64,000 bases of DNA from the NCBI GenBank assembly GCA_015057275.1, contig SVEO01000001.1, positions 1 to 64,000 of the forward strand. The letters are read 5' to 3'. This stretch comes from Lachnospiraceae bacterium (GTDB lineage: Bacteria; Bacillota; Clostridia; Lachnospirales; Lachnospiraceae). The notes under the pieces are model-generated. The model was not told where the DNA came from and ran no database searches. It was given only the letters and a program-made list of their open reading frames with translations. This document shows positions 41,713 through 50,816 of this stretch, in pieces (position 1 is the stretch's first letter; each line of letters begins with the position of its first letter). The translations under genes and the position numbers were made by a program.

Positions 41713-43803
41713 CTATTCTGCGTAGCCGGCAGCCGCTTTCGCTGCTCTTGCTGCAACTTCCGCGTCCTGAATTTCTCTCGGAGTCTGCTCATACCTTGCA
41801 AATTCGTATTCATACTGGCCGCGTCCACCGGTCATCGAACGCAGAATCGTGCAGTAACCGTACAGTTCCATCATCGGAATATCTGCCTCTACTACCTGCT
41901 TGCCGCCTGCTATCGGATTCATACCAAGCACACGTCCACGTCGCTTATTTAAATCACCCATGATATCGCCGGTGTATTCATCCGGAATCGTAACCTTTAA
42001 GCTCATAATCGGCTCAAGCAATACCGGACCTGCTTCCATAAAGCCTTTCTTGAATGCTTGAATCGTCGCCATCTTGAAAGCCATTTCTGAGGAGTCTACC
42101 GAGTGATAAGAGCCATCGTAAAGGATGCCCTTTACACCGACAACCGGATAAGCTGCCAAAGGTCCCTTCACAACCGATTCCTGTAATCCCTTTTCTACCG
42201 CCGGGAAGAAATTCTTCGGTACAGCGCCACCAACAATCTGCTGTTCGAATACGTATGCGCTCTCTGTATCGCCGGATGGTTCAAACTTCATCTTAACGTG
42301 ACCGTACTGACCGTGTCCGCCGGACTGCTTTTTATACTTGTATTCCACATCGGATGTCTTGCGAATCGTTTCGCGGAACGCTACCTTCGGCTTGCTCAGT
42401 TCAATCTTGCACTTATATTCGCTTTCCAAACGGCTCTGAACGACTTCTAACTGCAGTTCTCCGATACCGTAAAGCAATGTCTGTCGATTTTCCACATCGT
42501 TGACAACCTTAAGTGTCACATCTTCGTGTGTCAGCTTCTGCAATGCCTGCGCCACCTTGTCGATATCGTTCTTGTTCGGCACTTTATAGCGCATCGCGGT
42601 GTAAGGCTTGGAAATCTCGAACTTACCGTAAAGAATCGTGTGCGCCTTTGTGGAAAGTGTGTTGCCGGTTCTGGCTGCGGTCAGCTTTGCAATCGCGCCG
42701 ATATCGCCGGCATGCAGCTCAGGCACTTCGATTGCCTTACCGCCGCGCAACACATACAGCTTGCTGACTCTTTCCTCGATGTCCTTATCATAGTTGTAAA
42801 TCAAATCATCCTGCTTAAATACGCCGGAACAAATCTTAATCAAGGAATACTTGCCGATGAACGGATCCACAATCGTCTTAAATACGTATGCAGACTTGGT
42901 CTTTGCGAAATCGTAGTTTGCCTTGAACACCTCGTTTGTCTTCATGTCCATACCGGCCAGCTTCTTCTGCTCCGGACTCGGCAGATACTTCACGATGTCA
43001 TCCACCAATGCGTATGTACCCTGACACAAGGTGTTCGAACCCATCGTAATCGGTACAATCGCGCAGTCATTGACATTCGCACGCAGTGCGGAACGAATTT
43101 CGTTTTCAGAAAACGTCTCGCCCATGAAATATCTTTCCATGAACTCTTCACTTGTCTCTGCAACAGCTTCCATCAAAATATCCTTGTAAAGGGAAAGATT
43201 TTCCTCACTGTAATCCGGCACCGGACAATCCGCTACCATCTTATCTTTCCAGCGATGTGCTGTCTCGCTGACTACGTTTACATAGCCGACAAACTTTTCA
43301 TTTTCACGAATCGGGAAATGGAACGGTGCAATCTTCTTGCCGTACATCTCCGTCAGCTTTTCTACAACGGTCTTAAAGGACGCGTTATCAGCATCCATAC
43401 CAGTCACATAAATCATACGCGGGAGTCTGTGCTTCTCACACAATTCCCAAGCGCGCTCCGTGCCGGCTTCCACGCCCGCCTTACCGGAAACGACGATAAT
43501 GGCTGCGTCTGCTGCGCTTACCGCTTCCTCTACCTCACCGGTAAAGTCCGGATAACCCGGTGTGTCAAGCAGGTTGATTTTGATTCCTTCCCATTCAATC
43601 GGAATAACGGAAGCCGAAATAGAAATATTTCGCTTGCGTTCTTCTTTCCCAAAGTCGCTGATTGTGTTACCATCCTCAACCTTACCCATTCGCGGTATAA
43701 TCCCTGCAAGATATGCAATGGATTCTACTAAACTGGTCTTTCCTGCACCCCCATGCCCTAAAAGCACCACATTACGAATCTTATCCGTTGTGTAAACATT
43801 CAT
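41713..43803 (-). CDS. elongation factor G-like GTPase (EF-G paralogue)
   Basis: 696-residue translational GTPase with all EF-G domains. It differs from the main EF-G: the P-loop is GHGGAGKTSL instead of AHIDAGKTT, and the switch I region reads ERKRNISISAS in place of ERGITITSAA. DTPGYPDF (G3) is intact, and the domain IV/V region (SGGHGQYGHVK, GGRGQYEYEF) is full-length. These changes mark the EF-G-like paralogue group common in Clostridia, whose role (recycling or stress-specific translocation) is not settled. Single gene with AGGAGG start. Confidence 0.88.
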   Translation of the reverse strand: MNVYTTDKIRNVVLLGHGGAGKTSLVESIAYLAGIIPRMGKVEDGNTISDFGKEERKRNISISASVIPIEWEGIKINLLDTPGYPDFTGEVEEAVSAADAAIIVVSGKAGVEAGTERAWELCEKHRLPRMIYVTGMDADNASFKTVVEKLTEMYGKKIAPFHFPIRENEKFVGYVNVVSETAHRWKDKMVADCPVPDYSEENLSLYKDILMEAVAETSEEFMERYFMGETFSENEIRSALRANVNDCAIVPITMGSNTLCQGTYALVDDIVKYLPSPEQKKLAGMDMKTNEVFKANYDFAKTKSAYVFKTIVDPFIGKYSLIKICSGVFKQDDLIYNYDKDIEERVSKLYVLRGGKAIEVPELHAGDIGAIAKLTAARTGNTLSTKAHTILYGKFEISKPYTAMRYKVPNKNDIDKVAQALQKLTHEDVTLKVVNDVENRQTLLYGIGELQLEVVQSRLESEYKCKIELSKPKVAFRETIRKTSDVEYKYKKQSGGHGQYGHVKMKFEPSGDTESAYVFEQQIVGGAVPKNFFPAVEKGLQESVVKGPLAAYPVVGVKGILYDGSYHSVDSSEMAFKMATIQAFKKGFMEAGPVLLEPIMSLKVTIPDEYTGDIMGDLNKRRGRVLGMNPIAGGKQVVEADIPMMELYGYCTILRSMTGGRGQYEYEFARYEQTPREIQDAEVAARAAKAAAGYAE

Positions 43804-43917
43804 AGTTGCTACCTCCTATATGAAATTAAATTCGTACTACCCAACAGCGTTCCGGTATAGCACTTATTTAATATATATTTTAATGCATAAGGGCCTATTA
43901 TTCAAGTGTTTTCATTC

Positions 43918-46113
43918 TTATAATGCCACATTATAAATATCCAGTATGCTCGGGCAATCTTGCTTGAACGTTTCCAGAAAAGCATTGTCCACGGCATAGT
44001 AGGCGGCATACTCTGTACCATCTTCATGACTATAGAAGCTGACAATTAATATATTCGAATCCTTCCGAATGGTTTCATCCGGCACTACCTTCATCTGCTC
44101 GCTAAGCATTTCGATAAAGGACATTTCCTGTTCCTTGTATGAGTCATAGTAATAGCGGTACAGGATATGTTCTTCCTTATCCGGTTCGAGAACAGTAATG
44201 CTTAAATTACAATCATTCAGCTTTTCATCAATCAAATCAAAGATATTATCGGCCCCTTCTTTGGCGCAGGCTGTTTCTACCTTTTGATTTGTCATCTCTG
44301 CCAAAGCATTTAAAGTTTTGGTAAACTGCAAATTTATCGTCAATGGCAGGCTATAATAATCATCTTTCATTTCGATGCCTACCCGAAGGACACCAAGTTC
44401 ATAACTGTGACTGTCATTTAATATGCGGTATGCTTCTTCAAAATCAAGTTCGGCAAATTCCTCACAATAGATTTCATACAGCTCTGTTAATTGGCTCTTA
44501 GTAAGTTCTACGTAACTGCTCCAGCTGTCTACATAAAGATCGCTGATGTATTTTATCTCCGGGAGCTCGGAATATGCCTCTTGAAATGTAGCTGTTTTTT
44601 CAAGTTCAGCAATAAAGACCTGATAATCATCGTTCGACATTTTTACGGTGCGGTACACCGGACCAAACCATGTCTGCATGCAGATATCTACGGTATATGA
44701 CATACTGTAGTAATTCGTGTCTGCCACATAGTCTTTCTCATAGTAACTATAAGCGTCGCTAAGATACTCAGGAACCGGATACTCGTCATCATTATGACGA
44801 TTTTTCCAAAGTTCAATCGTGTTTTCCAAACTGTCATGCGCAATTTTAATCATTTCATCAGAATTGAACTTTATATTCTCCAACAACATCTGGTTGTAAG
44901 CATTTCCTTCTTCGTACACCTGCACATAGCGAATGCTGCTCTCCGGCGGACAATAGTTTGTGTAGTACATTTTCACACCCAACTGACCGCCAATCCACAA
45001 CACATTTAAGGCAACGACAAGAAACAGTCCTTTGGTAATCTTCTTTAAATTGGAGACTTTTCGAGTCGTAATCAGTTCATACATGTAATAGAAGAAAATC
45101 GCAATGATATATAGTACGGCGAGCAAGAAGATTTCTTCCATCGAATAATACTCATAGAAACCGTCGGCAAACATGAATAATAAAACTGTGGTTGGAATCA
45201 AGCACACCATCATCGTTGCGCTGATACGTAATCCCGCCTGTACATAGCGGTTGAATGCGGAATTGCCTGCCATCTCGCTTTTACGTTTTTTGAATAAGAC
45301 AAGAGCGGCAATCAATAGCACCACTGCAAGCACAAGCGTAAACAAGCCCGGCACTACTGTGGCGATTGTCTCCAGATAGTAGTCCATATTGTAATCCAAA
45401 AAATAAGAAGATACAAAACCGAAAACCATGTTGTATGCGCCGGTCACAAACGGTGAAACACCTTCGAACGGTACATACGGCACTTCAGATTCAATCCACA
45501 AGCAAGTAATGATGCTGATTACACATGGAATTACTACCAGCATAGCGGACACAATCACATTGTTAAACAGCGTTCCCGTCAGTGTCATTGCTAACCAGGC
45601 AATCGCTGCCGCCAAAATGCAACCGCAAATAAAATTAAACATCTGAATAAGTGCGTGCGACCAAAGAACTTCCACATCCGGCACCGTTGCCATACTGATG
45701 CTTGAAATAAGTCCCGAAAGTACGATGATAATCGTAATCCATGTGCCAACCGCCGCCAGGTAACTAATGGCGAGGCATTCGCGCGTGTGCGGCAGACTGT
45801 GATAAAAGTCACTCTTATTGCGCTTATTCATGAATGCAAAGAGACTGAAAACCATCAACGGCACAAAGATAAGCATAAACGGATACACCATAAACTGATA
45901 TTCTACATAAGATGCCTCATATATGCCAAATGTAAGTTCTTCATAGTGCGACGATGAATTTAACCGCTCCAGCGTTTCCAAATATTCAATCCAACAGAAC
46001 ACCATCGCCAACAATCCGTTTAACACCATGATAATTCCACTGATAATACCGATAACCTTCAGCTGGCGGAGTGCTTCTTTGTATAGGCCTAAATCAAATA
46101 ATTTCGTCTTCAT
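43918..46113 (-). CDS. ABC transporter permease with large C-terminal domain
   Basis: 731-residue membrane protein: about eight to ten helices in the first half, resembling ABC-2-type permeases, then a hydrophilic, Tyr/Glu-rich domain (about 400-731) likely outside the membrane. It is encoded directly behind an ABC ATPase and a YtrA-type regulator, so it is probably the permease of that system. The gene starts two bases after the ATPase stop. The transported compound is unknown; such systems often respond to cell-wall antibiotics. Confidence 0.8.
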   Translation of the reverse strand: MKTKLFDLGLYKEALRQLKVIGIISGIIMVLNGLLAMVFCWIEYLETLERLNSSSHYEELTFGIYEASYVEYQFMVYPFMLIFVPLMVFSLFAFMNKRNKSDFYHSLPHTRECLAISYLAAVGTWITIIIVLSGLISSISMATVPDVEVLWSHALIQMFNFICGCILAAAIAWLAMTLTGTLFNNVIVSAMLVVIPCVISIITCLWIESEVPYVPFEGVSPFVTGAYNMVFGFVSSYFLDYNMDYYLETIATVVPGLFTLVLAVVLLIAALVLFKKRKSEMAGNSAFNRYVQAGLRISATMMVCLIPTTVLLFMFADGFYEYYSMEEIFLLAVLYIIAIFFYYMYELITTRKVSNLKKITKGLFLVVALNVLWIGGQLGVKMYYTNYCPPESSIRYVQVYEEGNAYNQMLLENIKFNSDEMIKIAHDSLENTIELWKNRHNDDEYPVPEYLSDAYSYYEKDYVADTNYYSMSYTVDICMQTWFGPVYRTVKMSNDDYQVFIAELEKTATFQEAYSELPEIKYISDLYVDSWSSYVELTKSQLTELYEIYCEEFAELDFEEAYRILNDSHSYELGVLRVGIEMKDDYYSLPLTINLQFTKTLNALAEMTNQKVETACAKEGADNIFDLIDEKLNDCNLSITVLEPDKEEHILYRYYYDSYKEQEMSFIEMLSEQMKVVPDETIRKDSNILIVSFYSHEDGTEYAAYYAVDNAFLETFKQDCPSILDIYNVAL

Positions 46114-46114
46114 G

Positions 46115-47041
46115 CTACTTCACCTCCTGCCTTCCCGCATCTTCCATAAACACATCATGAAAAGCATAACCGAGCGCTTCCATCTCGTACGTGAATACTT
46201 CTTCCAGCGTCAACGGCAGCAGCTCCAGCAAGATCGGTTCTAACTCCTGTAATCGGCTCGTTGTCTCCAGACGGTCGCCACGCACAATCAGGTTTGATAC
46301 CGAGCCGCGCTTCATAAAGTGCAAAACATCCAAAAATGCAAATCTATCTTTATCATACTCCTCTGTGAATGCAATCTGAACTTTGAACAGTGATGTCTTT
46401 AAGTTCATGATATCGCTCTCAAACACTAATCCACCCTTATGGAGCAGTGCCAACTGGTCACAGGTGTCCTCAAGTTCTCTTAAGGAATGCGACGTAATAA
46501 TCGCGGTCGCCTTACGTTCCGCCACATCCTGACAAATCAGGTTCTTGACAAGATTTCGCATAACCGGGTCAAGCCCATCAAATGTCTCGTCAAAAAAAAT
46601 ATATTTCGGCTTTGTTGCCAATGCTAAAATGATGGCCGCCTGACGCTTCATCCCCTTTGAAAACGTCTGAATCGGTTTTTTCGGATCAAGATGAAAGGAA
46701 TTAACCAGAAACTCAAACCTCGTATAATCAAATGTTTTGTACATCGCATGATACATCTGCGCCATGCGTTGCAAAGATGCACCGTGTAGGAAATACAGCT
46801 CATCCGGAACGAAGAATATGTCACTTTTTGCCGCACTATTTTCGAACACCGGCTTTCCGTCGATGAGCACCTCCCCCTCATCTGCCTGATAAATACCGGC
46901 CAACATGCGAAGCAGTGTCGATTTTCCGGCTCCGTTACTGCCGACCATACCGTAAATACAACCTTCTGGGATTTGACATGTTACCCCGTCAAGCGCACGG
47001 TAACCATCAAATGTCTTTACAACCGCTTTCACTTCAATCAT
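46115..47041 (-). CDS. ABC transporter ATP-binding protein
   Basis: 308-residue ATPase with Walker A GSNGAGKST (near residue 34), signature FSKGMKRQ (near 134), Walker B IFFDETFDGLDP and a switch His in ITSHSLREL. The family is YtrB-like. It overlaps the upstream GntR gene by eight bases and is followed at once by the permease gene. Confidence 0.92.
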   Translation of the reverse strand: MIEVKAVVKTFDGYRALDGVTCQIPEGCIYGMVGSNGAGKSTLLRMLAGIYQADEGEVLIDGKPVFENSAAKSDIFFVPDELYFLHGASLQRMAQMYHAMYKTFDYTRFEFLVNSFHLDPKKPIQTFSKGMKRQAAIILALATKPKYIFFDETFDGLDPVMRNLVKNLICQDVAERKATAIITSHSLRELEDTCDQLALLHKGGLVFESDIMNLKTSLFKVQIAFTEEYDKDRFAFLDVLHFMKRGSVSNLIVRGDRLETTSRLQELEPILLELLPLTLEEVFTYEMEALGYAFHDVFMEDAGRQEVK

Positions 47042-47456
47042 TTGCGCTCACCTCCTCATCGCTTACCGTGCCGACATTGTTCTTGGCTGTCGACTCTGCA
47101 TAGACCTCTTCGATACATTCCAGTAACTCGCTCTTTGTTACTCCCGCTAATACAAGCTCGCGTACTGTCTCCTTCACTTCATTAAGCCCCTTTCGCTTAT
47201 TCATTTTCAAACGCTCCAACGCGTCCTCTGCAATATACGACCCCTTTGCCGGAATCGAGCTGATATAGCCTCTCCGCTCAATCTCAACCAGTGCTTTCTG
47301 TACTGTATTTGGATTAATGGACATTTCCAGTGCCAAATTTCGCACGGAAGGCAATTTATCCCCGGCACACAAAATGCCTTTCAAGAGATATGTCTCCACC
47401 TGCATAATGAACTGCTCATACACCGGAATGCGAGACATATGATCAATTTGAAACAT
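47034..47456 (-). CDS. GntR-family repressor, YtrA type
   Basis: 140-residue regulator with an N-terminal winged helix (PVYEQFIMQVETYLLKG, LPSVRNLALEMSINPNTVQKA) and the short C-terminal region of the YtrA subfamily. Such proteins repress their own ABC operon and are released on cell-envelope stress. First gene of the regulator-ATPase-permease operon; it probably binds the palindrome at 47476-47498. Confidence 0.92.
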   Translation of the reverse strand: MFQIDHMSRIPVYEQFIMQVETYLLKGILCAGDKLPSVRNLALEMSINPNTVQKALVEIERRGYISSIPAKGSYIAEDALERLKMNKRKGLNEVKETVRELVLAGVTKSELLECIEEVYAESTAKNNVGTVSDEEVSAND

Positions 47457-47475
47457 GTACTCCCTCCTTTCTCTT

Positions 47476-47515
47476 CTGTACCACCCATATTAGTACAGTT
47501 GCTACTGAATGTCAA
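47476..47515 (-). promoter_or_regulatory. promoter and operator of YtrA-type ABC operon
   Basis: TTGACA (47510-47515), 17-base spacer and TAATAT (47487-47492). A palindrome, CTGTAC (47476-47481) with GTACAG (47493-47498), encloses the -10 box, as expected for an autorepressor site. Confidence 0.75.
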
Positions 47516-47621
47516 GCATTTTCTTTACACCATGCAAAAAGAGCGGTTGCACAGCCAGGTGTTCTTTCAAACACGCGGCTATACAACCACTCTTTTATTC
47601 ACACTCTACACTGATGTGTTT

Positions 47622-50018
47622 CTAATAATTTTCCGGCATTTGGAAGCCCCAAATGGTCAACTGATTATCACCGAGGCCTGTAAATACAGGGACTTCGATG
47701 CTCGTACCTTCCAAGCACTGCTTGAAGTATACGCAATCGTAAGTATCATCGTCGACTTCAATCGTCATGTAAGCCTTGCCGTCGGCATCAAGTTCCCAAG
47801 TACCTGTTAATGCACCGGAAATTGTTCCGTCTTCGTTCAGCTTGCAAGCGACTGCTTCGACATAATCATAGTTTTTATAATCAACACCTAATTCATGAAT
47901 CATAATCTGGAAGTTGCCGATAAGCTCTTCCTTGGATACTGCCGGATTATCATAATCTACAGTTTCACCGCTGTACTTAAACGGTGCTGCTACAATCCAT
48001 CCACCCTTCGTTGTCAAAAGCTGATGAACTCTTACCTGATGGCCTTCACCCTGCGTTGTTGCACTCGGATTTACAAATCTGGTATGGTAAACTACATATG
48101 CCTTACCATCAGCGTCCACAAAGGCAGAGTTATGTCCCTGTGCAACTTCGGCAGAAGACATCATCGCCCACTTGTACGCACCAAAAAGGCGAACACCATT
48201 TGATCTGTTGTACCAGTCAGCCCAGCTTGTCGCTTCACCGCTCTTATCCTTGTAGTCTTTGTATGGACCATAAATATTTTCTGAACGATAAACTCTCATA
48301 TTGTAGCCGCTTGCTGTTTCAAGACCGCCGTAGGAAATCCAAAGATAGTAGTAATCCCCTACTTTTTCAATATAGGAAGCTTCACCTGTGATATAAGATC
48401 CGCCGGCAAGCTTTACGCCGAAGTAGTTATCTGTTGTCCGTTCTGCAAACAACTCATTGCTTTCATAAGTGTAAGTATAATCTCTTAAACCTGTCTCATT
48501 ATCAAGCTTAATCATATAGATACCGCCGGACCAGGAACCATAAGACATCCACAAATCGCCATTTTCATCATACTCAACACACGGGTCAATCGCATGTGGC
48601 CAGTTATCTCCCCAGCTTCCACCGCTACAAACCTTATAAGTTTTGCCGCCATATGTCTTAGTAGCGGTTGTGATAAATCCACTATATTTCGTTGGCAATT
48701 CCGTTAATTCGCCCAGTGCCAGTTCAATGTCTGTTAATTTATAAGATACCGGAGATGTTTCATCCTTTGAGAAACCACTGTAAATAACCGGACCCTGATA
48801 TACATAAGGGCCTGTTACTTCATCAGCTGTTAATAATACAATACAGGAGTTCCACTTTGGACCGTTCAAGCTGTAGTACATCATCCATTTGCCGGTTGTT
48901 TCATTGTAGATAACATCCGGTGCCCACATATTACCATCTAAGGAGTAACCAGGGGAAATCCAGTTACCGGCAGCGTCATAAGTTCCCCAAGCACTTGCCC
49001 AAGCTTCTCCGTCAAAATTGCCCAAATCAATCGTCATTTCAGTACCATCGGTGCCGATAATCGTTGTTGCGGTACTAGCAAAATCCTTTTCTACAACGTT
49101 GCCGTTAGCATCTAATGCCTCTACCTTACCGGTATAAAAATTCTTATCAAATGTCTCGCCATATCCTGCACTTACTGTTGCGCCTGTTTCGTCAATCTTA
49201 CCGAATACACCTTCAGCTGTGTTACTCCAGTTCATCAAATCTGTCGACTTAGCAATTGCACGGTGAGAACCGAATACATAATATGTTGTCTTACCGTCTG
49301 CATCCGTATCAACAACGATAGATGGGTCATGTACGCTGGCTGTTGTGGTGGAAACCTTATCTTCGAAACTAATTGACATCGGAGCATCTGCAAGAGTTAT
49401 GGATGCAACAAAACGAAGTTCGATTTCGGCATCACCATAAGGCACAGTTAATACGATTGCAGCCTGCTCAACGCTATCTGCTGCGGATACCGGAATCGTA
49501 GCAAACGTCATAGCTAACATAACAGCAATCAGCAACATAGCTACCGGAACTTTTGCTTTCTTTTTCTTCATCAATACTACAACCGCTGCCACAACTGCAA
49601 TTACAACCACAGCTATTACTGCAATTCCGATATACAAGCCCACACCCGGGCCGCCTTTACCAAAAACTTCAGAACTGCCTACATATGTACCGGTAACCAA
49701 CTTGCTTCCGCCTCTTGGCACCTGCGGAACACCAGAGAATCCGGACCCCGGTTCTGCTTCCGTCATACCATCCGGAAGAATCTCACGGATATCGATATCT
49801 CTAATAATGTAAGCATTACTGTTGTTTGTTACTGTGAGTGACAATTCCATTACCTCATCACCCTTATAGCTATCCTTATCGCTGGACAACACCAGGGAGA
49901 TAGCTTCATCTGTCTCCAGTGTCACGGTTGTACTTGCTGCCATCGCCGTAGCAGACATACAGCAGAACATCACAAACACTGCCACGAGCGCAAGCGCCCG
50001 CTTCATAACTTTCTTCAT
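47622..50018 (-). CDS. GH43 arabinanase with two N-terminal export/membrane segments
   Basis: 798-residue secreted or membrane-tethered glycosidase, probably endo-1,5-alpha-L-arabinanase. A signal peptide ends near residue 27. An Ig-like domain (about 30-110), a transmembrane helix (128-150) followed by Lys-Lys-Lys-Lys, and a second signal-like stretch (158-180, ending PVSAAD) come next. The GH43 propeller has likely catalytic Asp231 (HDPSI), Asp478 (AIDPCVEYD) and Glu546 (TGEASYIEK). This head looks like a small membrane protein fused to an ordinary exported GH43. GGAGG selects the ATG at 50018 over a frame to 50099. A structured leader precedes it. Confidence 0.88.
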   Translation of the reverse strand: MKKVMKRALALVAVFVMFCCMSATAMAASTTVTLETDEAISLVLSSDKDSYKGDEVMELSLTVTNNSNAYIIRDIDIREILPDGMTEAEPGSGFSGVPQVPRGGSKLVTGTYVGSSEVFGKGGPGVGLYIGIAVIAVVVIAVVAAVVVLMKKKKAKVPVAMLLIAVMLAMTFATIPVSAADSVEQAAIVLTVPYGDAEIELRFVASITLADAPMSISFEDKVSTTTASVHDPSIVVDTDADGKTTYYVFGSHRAIAKSTDLMNWSNTAEGVFGKIDETGATVSAGYGETFDKNFYTGKVEALDANGNVVEKDFASTATTIIGTDGTEMTIDLGNFDGEAWASAWGTYDAAGNWISPGYSLDGNMWAPDVIYNETTGKWMMYYSLNGPKWNSCIVLLTADEVTGPYVYQGPVIYSGFSKDETSPVSYKLTDIELALGELTELPTKYSGFITTATKTYGGKTYKVCSGGSWGDNWPHAIDPCVEYDENGDLWMSYGSWSGGIYMIKLDNETGLRDYTYTYESNELFAERTTDNYFGVKLAGGSYITGEASYIEKVGDYYYLWISYGGLETASGYNMRVYRSENIYGPYKDYKDKSGEATSWADWYNRSNGVRLFGAYKWAMMSSAEVAQGHNSAFVDADGKAYVVYHTRFVNPSATTQGEGHQVRVHQLLTTKGGWIVAAPFKYSGETVDYDNPAVSKEELIGNFQIMIHELGVDYKNYDYVEAVACKLNEDGTISGALTGTWELDADGKAYMTIEVDDDTYDCVYFKQCLEGTSIEVPVFTGLGDNQLTIWGFQMPENY

Positions 50019-50050
50019 GTTTGCCTCCTTCTTTGCCTTTCGGCAAGTAT

Positions 50051-50171
50051 AAAATAGGGGAATATTACATTCCCCGTCCTCCGAAAATGCTCGGAACATA
50101 TGAACTCGCGTGAGTTCCTTAGCGAAAACACGCGTTTTTTGTCAAATTCAACAAAAACTCCCCCATGTTCC
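50051..50171 (-). promoter_or_regulatory. candidate structured RNA leader/attenuator before GH43
   Basis: The leader RNA can form a closing helix, GGAACAT (50171-50165) with ATGTTCC (50099-50093). It encloses hairpins TTTTTGT/ACAAAAA (50157-50136) and GAACTC-ACGC-GAGTTC (50117-50102). A terminator-like stem, GGGGAAT/ATTCCCC, followed by TATTTTATA (near 50075-50048), lies before the ribosome binding site. The layout is that of a riboswitch or protein-controlled attenuator. It matches no class I recognise. Confidence 0.45.
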
Positions 50172-50186
50172 TCGCAACATATGTGA

Positions 50187-50215
50187 ATTATACATGAAAC
50201 ACGGTAAAAAATCAA
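50187..50215 (-). promoter_or_regulatory. promoter of GH43 gene
   Basis: TTGATT (50210-50215), 17-base spacer and TATAAT (50187-50192) on the minus strand, about 165 bases before the start codon. Confidence 0.75.
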
Positions 50216-50227
50216 GTGATATTACGT

Positions 50228-50518
50228 TTATTCCGTATCAATTCTTGAAAATACTACTTCATAGCCGTCCTGACCATAAATCAGCGAGCGATTTACGCGG
50301 CTAATGGTTGCTGTGGAAGCTCCGGTCTTCTCAGCAATTTCAAGATAGGTTCTCTTTTCCTTCAACATTTTTGCAACTTCCAAACGCTGAGCGATGGATA
50401 AAATCTCGTTAATTGTGCATACATCCTCAAAGAATTTGTAGCACTCCTCTCTTGTTTCTAATGTCAGAATTGCATCGAAAAAATAATCAACTGCTTCGGT
50501 GTGAATTCCTTTGCTCAT
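50228..50518 (-). CDS. YerC/YecD family TrpR-like regulator
   Basis: 96-residue DNA-binding protein of the TrpR superfamily, YerC/YecD group. It shows ILSIAQRLEVAKML and the helix-turn-helix segment YLEIAEKTGASTATISRVNRS split around the recognition helix. Targets are unknown. The GH43 promoter lies immediately downstream, but nothing shows that this protein regulates it. Confidence 0.9.
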   Translation of the reverse strand: MSKGIHTEAVDYFFDAILTLETREECYKFFEDVCTINEILSIAQRLEVAKMLKEKRTYLEIAEKTGASTATISRVNRSLIYGQDGYEVVFSRIDTE

Positions 50519-50629
50519 ATTCGATAAACTTCCTTTCTTTTATGTTGTACACGTTCAAAGTTATACTTTTGCATTATTCTATCACTTTAACTCCTTAAAG
50601 TCAACAAAAACCACCAAATGAGATGTACA

Positions 50630-50675
50630 AAAAACCGCAAGTCCGATACGCTTGTGTATCAAACTTGCGGTTTTT
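50630..50675. terminator. terminator downstream of yeiH-like gene
   Basis: AAAAACCGCAAGT (50630-50642) and ACTTGCGGTTTTT (50663-50675) with an inner GATAC/GTATC stem; about 140 bases past the yeiH-like stop on the minus strand. Confidence 0.8.
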
Positions 50676-50816
50676 ATAGACTACAAAGAAGATTTTTCAG
50701 CTGTTTCGCCCATTACTTTGAGCTCTCACAACCCCATCCATATTATATAAACAATCATTCATACATATTGATGTTTAGGAAAATCGGGGCAGGCATCGTA
50801 ATGATACCTCCATTCC

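Noticed and set aside
42526-43731. 400-codon plus-strand open frame opposite the EF-G-like gene
   Set aside because: Antisense shadow; the minus-strand frame is a full conserved GTPase.
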